A stretch of DNA of 6,893 bases from Campylobacteraceae bacterium (lineage in GTDB: Bacteria > Campylobacterota > Campylobacteria > Campylobacterales > Sulfurovaceae). The notes under the pieces were generated by a model. It saw nothing but the letters and a program-made list of their open reading frames with translations. It did no database searches and was not told where the DNA came from. Each line of letters opens with the position of its first letter. Within the stretch, counting starts at the first letter, position 1. Below, one piece after another: positions 1 to 4,927 of this stretch. The DNA lies in assembly GCA_027083895.1 (NCBI GenBank), contig JALWMN010000059.1, forward strand, positions 1-6,893, read 5' to 3'. A program made the translations under genes and the position numbers.

Positions 1-180
1 GATGAATTTTATAATTATAAAAAAAGTGTTTTAATAGTTTATGATATAAAAGATACAAAGCGTGTTTTTCATAAGCATTTTAAAGGAAAAGTTAATCGTT
101 TTAGATATTTAGTTGAAGAAGAGCTTGTAATAAATTGTAAACAATTTATAAATTTTATAGAGAGGGAAAATTTATGTTAA
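1..180 (+). CDS. Partial C-terminal end of an unrecognised protein (5' end outside window)
   Basis: One frame is open from the first base to a TAA at 178-180, giving 59 residues of the C-terminus. The fragment is basic and hydrophilic, with stretches such as [17 protein letters not shown] and [14 protein letters not shown] see no motif I can name and no membrane segment. The last 7 bp overlap the glyQ start, so it probably belongs to the same transcript and may be translationally coupled to glyQ. By my count only 36 of 180 bases are G or C (about 20%), much lower than glyQ next door. That fits a poorly conserved gene rather than a housekeeping one. In C. jejuni a hypothetical gene precedes glyQ, but I cannot say from memory that this is the same family. 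I am fairly confident that it is coding and cannot assign a function. Confidence 0.6.
   Translation, partial: DEFYNYKKSVLIVYDIKDTKRVFHKHFKGKVNRFRYLVEEELVINCKQFINFIERENLC
161..166 (+). promoter_or_regulatory. Ribosome binding site of glyQ
   Basis: AGAGGG lies 7 nt before the ATG at 174, inside the 3' end of the upstream frame. It supports that ATG as the glyQ start. Confidence 0.65.
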
Positions 181-1055
181 CTTTTAGTGAACTACTACTT
201 AAACTGCAAGAGTTTTGGGCAAAAGAGGGATGTAATATTGTGCAGCCTTATGATATTCCATCAGGTGCTGGAACATTTCATCCAGCGACACTTTTAAGAA
301 GCCTTGATTCTACTCCTTGGGCTGCAGCTTATGTGGCTCCAAGCCGCCGTCCAACTGATGGGAGATATGGGGAGAACCCAAATAGACTTGGGGCGTACTA
401 TCAGTTTCAGGTGCTTATTAAACCTAGCCCAGACAATATTCAAGAGCTTTATCTTCAATCTTTAGAGTATTTGGGGCTTGATTTAAAAAGCCACGATATC
501 CGTTTTGTAGAGGATAATTGGGAGTCGCCAACACTTGGTGCTTGGGGGCTTGGTTGGGAAGTGTGGCTTGATGGTATGGAGGTTACGCAATTTACTTACT
601 TCCAGCAAGTTGGTGGTATTGCTTGTGATCCAGTAGCTGTAGAGATCACTTACGGAACTGAGCGACTTGCAATGTATCTACAGGGTGTAGAGAGTGTTTA
701 CGATATTATCTGGAACAAAAACGAAACAGGTGTAACTACTTATGGAGATGTCCATAAAGAGAGTGAGTATGAGTTTAGTAAATATAATTTCGAAGTAGCT
801 GATACTGAGATGCTCTTTAGACACTTTGAAGATGCTAGCAACGAGTGTAAAAGATGCTTGGAGGCAGAGTTACCACTTCCAGCATATGATCAATGTATGA
901 TAGCAAGCCACACATTTAATCTTTTAGATGCTAGAAAGGCAATTTCGCAAGCACAGAGACAAAATTACATATTAAGAGTGCGGGAGTTAGCAGTTGGATG
1001 TGCAAAACTCTATAAAGCACAAGAGGAAGAGAGACTAAAGAGAATTAAGAGTTAG
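174..1055 (+). CDS. glyQ: Glycine--tRNA ligase alpha subunit
   Basis: This is the alpha chain of the bacterial alpha2-beta2 glycyl-tRNA synthetase. It carries the class II catalytic core that forms glycyl-adenylate from glycine and ATP in the cytosol; tRNA-Gly recognition depends largely on the beta chain GlyS. The 293 residues compare with 303 in E. coli and match it closely throughout. Visible landmarks are [19 protein letters not shown] (19-37), the near-invariant [13 protein letters not shown] (59-71) with YYQFQV (75-80), the [20 protein letters not shown] block (108-127), and the class II motif 3 region [11 protein letters not shown] (160-170). The ATG start has a Shine-Dalgarno site (161-166) and gives the expected N-terminus. 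glyS does not follow, so the two subunits are encoded apart, as I recall for other Campylobacterota. The Nif3-like gene begins 9 bp downstream, suggesting co-transcription. Confidence 0.98.
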   Translation: MLTFSELLLKLQEFWAKEGCNIVQPYDIPSGAGTFHPATLLRSLDSTPWAAAYVAPSRRPTDGRYGENPNRLGAYYQFQVLIKPSPDNIQELYLQSLEYLGLDLKSHDIRFVEDNWESPTLGAWGLGWEVWLDGMEVTQFTYFQQVGGIACDPVAVEITYGTERLAMYLQGVESVYDIIWNKNETGVTTYGDVHKESEYEFSKYNFEVADTEMLFRHFEDASNECKRCLEAELPLPAYDQCMIASHTFNLLDARKAISQAQRQNYILRVRELAVGCAKLYKAQEEERLKRIKS

Positions 1056-1058
1056 GGG
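1054..1058 (+). promoter_or_regulatory. Ribosome binding site for the TTG start at 1065
   Basis: AGGGG overlaps the glyQ stop codon (TAG, 1053-1055) and lies 6 nt before the TTG at 1065. The codon just upstream in frame is a stop (TAG, 1062-1064), so with no earlier choice this site fixes the TTG as the start. Confidence 0.6.
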
Positions 1059-1064
1059 TTTTAG

Positions 1065-1790
1065 TTGAAGTTAAAAGAGATTTATGATTTTTTAGATAAA
1101 TTGAGTCCATTTGAATTGCAAGAAAAATGGGATAATAGTGGGCTTAATTTAGGATCTATGGATGCTGAAGTGAGTGAAATTGTTGTTGCACTCGACATAG
1201 ATGAGAATCTCATTGAAAGTGCAAAAGAGGGGTCGCTCTTTGTTGTGCACCATCCAATAATATTTGGGAGTTTAAAGAGATTGGATCTATCAAAATATCC
1301 TGCCAATTTACTAGCAAAAATGATAAAAAAGGATCTCTCTCTTATTGCGATGCATACTAACTTTGATAAAACACACCTAAATAGGTATGTTTTTGAAAAG
1401 ATATTGGGTCTCTCGATTGATAAGGAGAGTGAGTTTATCTGTACTTCACAAAAAAGATTTAGAAAAGATGAACTCTTAACGCTTATTAAAAATAAATTAG
1501 GTTTGACACAATTGAGGGTAGTGAATCCAAAGGATACTATTAACTCTATCGCATTAACAACAGGTGCTGGTGCTAGTTTATTAGATTTTATCGATGTAGA
1601 TTGCTTTTTAACTGGAGATATCAAGTATCATGATGCTATGAAAGCATTGAGCGAAGATAAGATGATGATAGATATAGGGCACTTTGAAAGTGAACAATTT
1701 TTTGTTGATGTAATGATGGATTTATTAAACTCTATGCCAATTTCGGTTATAATTGCACAGTCTAAAAACCCATTTGAGTTTTTTCTTTAA
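1065..1790 (+). CDS. Nif3-like dinuclear metal centre protein (DUF34 / YbgI family)
   Basis: A 241-residue member of the NIF3/DUF34 family (E. coli YbgI, 247 residues), often labelled 'GTP cyclohydrolase 1 type 2 homolog', although that activity is not established for the family. Members form toroidal hexamers with two metal ions per subunit. The likely ligands are all visible: HHP at 62-64 (H62, H63), H97 and D101 in AMHTNFD, and H206 and E210 in the C-terminal GHFESEQ; GDIKYHDA lies at 184-191. The N-terminal pattern ending in KWDNSGLNLGS (21-31) is typical. The start is TTG, forced by the in-frame stop just before it and supported by AGGGG at 1054-1058 and by the family N-terminus. It follows glyQ by 9 bp and is probably co-transcribed. 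Assignment to the family is strong; its substrate or role in the cell is unknown. Confidence 0.93.
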   Translation: MKLKEIYDFLDKLSPFELQEKWDNSGLNLGSMDAEVSEIVVALDIDENLIESAKEGSLFVVHHPIIFGSLKRLDLSKYPANLLAKMIKKDLSLIAMHTNFDKTHLNRYVFEKILGLSIDKESEFICTSQKRFRKDELLTLIKNKLGLTQLRVVNPKDTINSIALTTGAGASLLDFIDVDCFLTGDIKYHDAMKALSEDKMMIDIGHFESEQFFVDVMMDLLNSMPISVIIAQSKNPFEFFL

Positions 1791-1909
1791 TCTCTCATAA
1801 TGGAGTCTGTAGAGTTTTCAGAACGAATAGTAGTTTCATAAACAATCTTTTTGATGGGAGTGGAAAGTTCTATAGATAAAAGTGGATTTTGCAAAAAAAC
1901 TAAGTAACT
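1787..1909 (-). pseudogene. Possible gene remnant: short coding-like minus-strand stretch
   Basis: On the minus strand 40 sense codons run from 1909 down to a TAA whose complement is at 1787-1789, overlapping the Nif3-like stop codon. The translation includes NPLLSIELSTPIKKIVYE and ends in STDSIMRD, with a residue mix like real protein. The only sensible start is a TTG at 1894-1892, which lacks a ribosome binding site, and a stop closes the frame upstream at 1912-1910. I therefore read it, weakly, as the decayed 3' end of a gene once present here; chance is the main alternative. Confidence 0.2.
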
Positions 1910-1988
1910 TCAGTTATAGAGTGTTTTTGTAAATCTCTACTCAAGAGAATATGTTAAGAGTGAATAAAATGATGGTAAAGGATAGATA
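1791..1988. other. 198-bp gap between the Nif3-like gene and the HP0958-like gene
   Basis: This is the longest stretch without a clear gene in an otherwise tightly packed region. I see no tRNA, no 4.5S/SRP RNA signature (no GGAA-capped helix) and no strong hairpin with a T tract. Two weak structures exist: TAGAG/CTCTA (1917-1921 with 1935-1939) and TAAC/GTTA (1905-1908 with 1913-1916). A minus-strand frame is open from 1909 back to 1787 and reads in a coding-like way. A plus-strand mini-ORF runs from 1951 to 1992. A possible -10 box, TAAAAT (1965-1970), would put transcription start too close to the next ribosome binding site, so I do not call it a promoter. The gap may still hold a promoter for the genes downstream. 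Confidence 0.5.
1977..1982 (+). promoter_or_regulatory. Ribosome binding site for the TTG start at 1989
   Basis: AAAGGA lies 6 nt before the TTG at 1989. An in-frame TAG at 1983-1985 excludes any earlier start, so this site decides the 5' end of the gene. Confidence 0.6.
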
Positions 1989-2714
1989 TTGAATAGATAC
2001 ACAAAAGAGTTAGTTGATTTGTCAAAAATCGATCGAGCTTTAGATAGCTATGCCCCACAAATTGATGCGATTAAAAATAAAGTTGCTAATGCTCAAAAGA
2101 GGGTAGAAGAATTGGCTGCGAAAAAGGCTGAAATAGAAGAGTTAATTGAGAATAACCGTATCAAAATTAAGAGTTTTGAGATCCAGATCCAAGAGCTTAA
2201 AGATCATTTAGATTCACTGAAGAAGAAGTCGGCTTTAGTAAAGAGTGAGCGAGAGATTAAGGCTCTTTCATCAGATGAACAGATAGCAAAAGATACTATT
2301 ATTTATAATAATGAAGAGATAGAGAAACTAAACAAGGAAAATGATCTAAAGAGCCAGGAACTTGTAGAATTAGAGAGTGAGTATCAAGAGACACTTGAAG
2401 AGTTGGATAGAATTCAAGAGGAGGTTAAAAAAGAACTACAAGCTATAGAAGATCAGAAATCTATATATTATCAACAGCGAGATAAGATAATTCGAGCAAT
2501 GGATTTAAAAATTTTAGCTTTCTATGAAAAAATTAGAAAGTGGGCAGGGAATACAGCAGTTGTTAAGGTTGAAAATCAAGCATGTTATGGTTGTTATATG
2601 AAGATAAATGATAAATCATATAGTGATCTTATTAAGGGTGAAGAGATTGTTACTTGCCCACATTGTGGAAGAGTACTCTATTTAGAAGCAGAGAGCGAAA
2701 AGGCTGAGGCGTAA
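1989..2714 (+). CDS. Coiled-coil zinc-ribbon protein, HP0958-like (flagellar regulation / RpoN stability)
   Basis: The 241 residues form a long coiled-coil region (about 1-170), rich in Glu, Lys and Leu heptads, then a C-terminal zinc ribbon with CYGC (199-202) and CPHC (223-226), followed by GRVLY. The layout and both ends match H. pylori HP0958, including the start (MNRYTKELVDLSKIDRALD), the FYEKIRKWA.NT block (179-189) and the Cys pairs. In H. pylori this protein is needed for motility, for stable accumulation of sigma-54 (RpoN), and has been linked to flaA mRNA; C. jejuni Cj0706 is the positional counterpart. The family is also called CT398-like or FlgZ, a name shared with an unrelated PilZ protein, so I give no symbol. 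The start is TTG with AAAGGA upstream. waaA begins 4 bp after the stop, so they are likely co-transcribed. The family call is strong; a flagellar role here is inferred from the homologue. Confidence 0.9.
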   Translation: MNRYTKELVDLSKIDRALDSYAPQIDAIKNKVANAQKRVEELAAKKAEIEELIENNRIKIKSFEIQIQELKDHLDSLKKKSALVKSEREIKALSSDEQIAKDTIIYNNEEIEKLNKENDLKSQELVELESEYQETLEELDRIQEEVKKELQAIEDQKSIYYQQRDKIIRAMDLKILAFYEKIRKWAGNTAVVKVENQACYGCYMKINDKSYSDLIKGEEIVTCPHCGRVLYLEAESEKAEA

Positions 2715-2718
2715 TTTT

Positions 2719-3876
2719 GTGTTCTCTTTTTTTTATCTGCTAATAGGATCGATATTCTATATTGTTTCGCTCCCATTTCTCTTTTTTCTTTCGTTTCGCA
2801 AGAAGTATAAAGATTCTATTCCAGCTCGGTTTTTTTTAAAAAATAATCCTCCCTTTGAGGAGGGGGATATCCATTTTCATACCTGTAGCTATGGAGAGGC
2901 AAAAGCGATTAAACCGTTAGCTGATAGATTTAAAACAAAAAGGCTCAATTTTAGTGCCATAACGCAAACAGGATTCAGTGTTTTACATGAGTATTCACAA
3001 AATGTTCGTTATCTCCCTTTTGAGATCTTTTTACCAAAGTGGTCTAGTAAGCAGAAGGTCCTAATTGTAGTTGAGGCAGAGCTTTGGTATATGCTCTTTT
3101 TTGTTGCAAAGCAAAAGGGCAGTAGAACCTTTTTGATTAATGCGAGAGTAAGTAGCCGTTCTTATCCGAAGTATCTAAAGTTTAAGTGGGTTTATAAAAA
3201 GATATTTCAAAATATCGATAGTGTATACGCACAAAGCTTTGAAGATGCAAAACGATTGGCTCGATTAGGTGCTAAGAATATTAAAGTGAGTGGAAATATT
3301 AAATTTTTAAATATTCAGCCAGCGACAAAGAGTTACCAAAAAGAGTACCCACTAGTAGTAACTGCTGCAAGTACTCATGAGGGGGAAGAAGAGGGGATTG
3401 TTAAGGCTTATTTGGAGCTTAAAAGTGTAGAGAATGCACAGTTAATTGTGGTACCAAGACACCCTGAGCGGTTTGAGAAAGTTGCACAACTTTTAGAAGA
3501 TGAGGCAAAGAAACAGAATCTTTCTTTTAGTCGTTTCTCTATGTCTCAAGCATTTAGCAGTGATATTGTACTTGTAGATTGTATGGGAGAGTTAATAAAT
3601 ATCTATAAAATGAGTGATATAGTTATTTTAGGAGGGGCATTTGTTGAGATTGGTGGCCATAACGCTTTAGAGGCGGCACAATTTAATTGTAAAATTATAA
3701 GTGGTCCACACTATTTTAACCAGGTAGATATATTTAATGCTATCGAGGGAATAGAGATAACAGAGCTAGATTCATTGAGTGAAACACTCTTAAATTATCG
3801 AGCAATTAAGAAGAGTAAAATAGAGTTTAAAGCTACTATTGACGAGCTAGTAGAGGAGATAGAGAGTGTTTTATAG
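2719..3876 (+). CDS. waaA: 3-deoxy-D-manno-octulosonic acid (Kdo) transferase
   Basis: WaaA transfers Kdo from CMP-Kdo to lipid IVA, starting the LPS inner core at the inner face of the cytoplasmic membrane. It is a GT-B fold enzyme of family GT30. A hydrophobic N-terminal anchor covers about residues 2-26. Family landmarks follow in order: CSYGEAKA with the likely catalytic base E60 (E31 in Aquifex WaaA), ITQTGF (81-86), EAELW (119-123), NARVSSRSYPKY (141-152), GNIKF (192-196), AASTHEGEEE (216-225), PRHPERF (246-252), and the CMP-Kdo binding region GELINIYKMSD (290-300) with GGHNALEAAQ (312-321). At 385 residues it is shorter than E. coli WaaA (425) and near the length I expect in this phylum. 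The start is GTG with GAGG 9 nt upstream. The last 11 bp overlap the DUF167 gene. Whether it adds one Kdo or two cannot be told from sequence alone. Confidence 0.96.
   Translation: MFSFFYLLIGSIFYIVSLPFLFFLSFRKKYKDSIPARFFLKNNPPFEEGDIHFHTCSYGEAKAIKPLADRFKTKRLNFSAITQTGFSVLHEYSQNVRYLPFEIFLPKWSSKQKVLIVVEAELWYMLFFVAKQKGSRTFLINARVSSRSYPKYLKFKWVYKKIFQNIDSVYAQSFEDAKRLARLGAKNIKVSGNIKFLNIQPATKSYQKEYPLVVTAASTHEGEEEGIVKAYLELKSVENAQLIVVPRHPERFEKVAQLLEDEAKKQNLSFSRFSMSQAFSSDIVLVDCMGELINIYKMSDIVILGGAFVEIGGHNALEAAQFNCKIISGPHYFNQVDIFNAIEGIEITELDSLSETLLNYRAIKKSKIEFKATIDELVEEIESVL
3854..3858 (+). promoter_or_regulatory. Ribosome binding site for the GTG start at 3866
   Basis: AGGAG-like sequence (within TAGAGGAGA) lies inside the waaA 3' end, 7 nt before the GTG at 3866. 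It is one of the best Shine-Dalgarno matches in the window and supports a start that overlaps waaA. Confidence 0.65.
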
Positions 3877-4162
3877 TGATGATGGAGAGTATATTATACT
3901 GAAGATAAAGGCACAGCCTAATGCAAGTAGAAGCGAGTTTTGCGGGCTTTATGGCGAGGATGCTTTGAAGGTAAGAGTGGCTGCTGCAGCAGTTGAGGGT
4001 GCTGCAAATAGAGAGTTGCGTAAGTTTATTGCAAAAACTTTTAAGGTACCAAAGAGTAGTGTTGCGATCATCAGTGGGGAGAGTAGTAAACTAAAACTGA
4101 TTCGATTGCCAAAGAGTAAAGAGTTAGAAGATTTTATTGAGGAAGTAAAGAGTGAAAGATAA
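3866..4162 (+). CDS. DUF167 / YggU family protein (UPF0235)
   Basis: This small 98-residue protein matches the YggU/DUF167 family (E. coli YggU, 96 residues). The family patterns are clear: LKIKAQPNASRSEFCG (12-27), ALKVRVAAAAVEGAANREL (33-51), and the C-terminal SVAIISGESSKLKLIRL (65-81), where SG.SS.K..R is the usual closing motif. Structures of relatives show a compact alpha/beta fold; no biochemical function is established and I do not assign one. It starts with GTG 11 bp before the end of waaA and ends 11 bp inside the next gene, so translation of the three is probably coupled. No membrane segment or signal peptide is seen. The family call is strong. Confidence 0.92.
   Translation: MFYSDDGEYIILKIKAQPNASRSEFCGLYGEDALKVRVAAAAVEGAANRELRKFIAKTFKVPKSSVAIISGESSKLKLIRLPKSKELEDFIEEVKSER
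4139..4143 (+). promoter_or_regulatory. Ribosome binding site for the GTG start at 4152
   Basis: GAGGA in the 3' end of the DUF167 gene, 8 nt before the GTG at 4152, supports the overlapping start. Confidence 0.55.
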
Positions 4163-4886
4163 AGCTTATAAGCTTCTTGCAAGAGAGTTAGAGATTTCTG
4201 GTAAGCGAGCAAAAGAGTTAATAGATAGAGGTTTAGTTTATATTGGGGATAGAAAGTTAAAAATTGCTAGGGCGGAGCTTCCTATAAATACAAGGTTTCG
4301 TGTAGAGATGCCAGAAAAGATTAAAAAAATTTATGAAGATGAACATCTCTTAGCAGTCAATAAACCAGCCTTTTTAGATAGTTATGAAGTTGAAGCTATG
4401 TTTGATGGAGTATCTTTAATCCATAGACTTGATCGAGAGACAAGTGGAGTTTTACTTTTGGCAAAAGATGAGACTTTCTTAAAAAAGGCGATTGAGAGTT
4501 TTAGAAATAGAAGGGTAAAGAAGTTTTATACTGCTTGGGTTGAAGGGATTGTCTATGAAGAGATGCTTATAGATGCACCTATCCATACTATTAAAGGCCC
4601 TAAGTCGATTTCGAAAATTAATAAAAGAATTGGAAAAGAGGCGATAACAATTGTAAAACCTAATGAGGTGCAGGGGAAAAAGAGTAAAGTCGATATCGAA
4701 ATTAAAACTGGTCGAACACATCAAGTGCGGCTCCATTTAGCCTATGTAGGGCATCCAATTGTTGGTGATGAGCAGTATGGGAGCCCTACAAAGAGTAAGA
4801 GAATATTGCTTCATGCAAGCAAGGTAGTGATTTTTGGTAAGGAGATTATTGCTCCAGAACCTGCAGATATTATAAAGTATAAATAA
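4152..4886 (+). CDS. RluA-family RNA pseudouridine synthase with S4 domain
   Basis: It converts uridine to pseudouridine in RNA, most likely 23S rRNA by analogy with RluC/RluD. An S4-like RNA-binding domain occupies about residues 1-52 (KLLARELEISGKRAKELIDR, then GLVYIGDRKLK). The catalytic domain follows, with motif I NEAR LLAVNKPAFL (66-75), motif II HRLDRETSGVLLLAK (91-105) containing the nucleophile Asp94, and motif III GRTHQVRLHLAYVGHPIVGD (187-206). The 244 residues are fewer than in RluD (about 326); the segment between KP and HRLD is only about 18 residues, so this is a compact form and its target uridine cannot be assigned. It corresponds in position to C. jejuni Cj0708. The start is GTG, overlapping the DUF167 gene by 11 bp, with GAGGA at 4139-4143. 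ffh follows after 41 bp. Confidence 0.93.
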   Translation: MKDKAYKLLARELEISGKRAKELIDRGLVYIGDRKLKIARAELPINTRFRVEMPEKIKKIYEDEHLLAVNKPAFLDSYEVEAMFDGVSLIHRLDRETSGVLLLAKDETFLKKAIESFRNRRVKKFYTAWVEGIVYEEMLIDAPIHTIKGPKSISKINKRIGKEAITIVKPNEVQGKKSKVDIEIKTGRTHQVRLHLAYVGHPIVGDEQYGSPTKSKRILLHASKVVIFGKEIIAPEPADIIKYK

Positions 4887-4891
4887 TTTTA

Positions 4892-4899
4892 GATACAAT
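4892..4899 (+). promoter_or_regulatory. Candidate sigma-70 promoter -10 element for ffh
   Basis: GATACAAT, preceded by a T run (TTTTA, 4887-4891), resembles the extended -10 box typical of Campylobacterota, which usually lack a clear -35. It lies just past the stop of the pseudouridine synthase gene and 28 nt before the ffh ATG; initiation would fall near 4905-4907. ffh could thus be expressed independently of the genes upstream. This is a motif match only. Confidence 0.45.
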
Positions 4900-4913
4900 A
4901 TTAGCAATAAAAT

Positions 4914-4920
4914 AGGGGAG
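4914..4920 (+). promoter_or_regulatory. Ribosome binding site of ffh, deciding the start
   Basis: AGGGGAG ends 7 nt before the ATG at 4928 but only 1 nt before the in-frame TTG at 4922. The spacing therefore favours the ATG, making the protein two residues shorter than the longest open frame. Confidence 0.75.
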
Positions 4921-4927
4921 ATTGTTG

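Noticed and set aside
1082..1624. 180-codon open frame on the minus strand inside the Nif3-like gene
   Set aside because: It lies wholly antisense to a gene with clear family motifs, and its translation has no recognisable domain and looks like a shadow (Ser/Leu/Phe-rich).
1881..1895. TGGATTTTGCA as a sigma-54 promoter
   Set aside because: The GG and GC are only 5 nt apart, whereas the -24/-12 elements need about 10 nt between them.
1791..1988. Small RNA such as SRP RNA or a tRNA in the 198-bp gap
   Set aside because: No cloverleaf, no CCA end, no SRP tetraloop motif and only weak 4-5 bp hairpins.
4051..4800. Repeated AAAGAGT(A) words
   Set aside because: They fall at differing spacing and correspond to Lys-Ser codons in several different genes; this is codon preference rather than a repeat array.
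4922..4927. In-frame TTG codons upstream of the ffh ATG as possible starts
   Set aside because: The Shine-Dalgarno AGGGGAG ends 1 nt before the first TTG, too close, while it is 7 nt from the ATG at 4928, which also gives the normal Ffh N-terminus.
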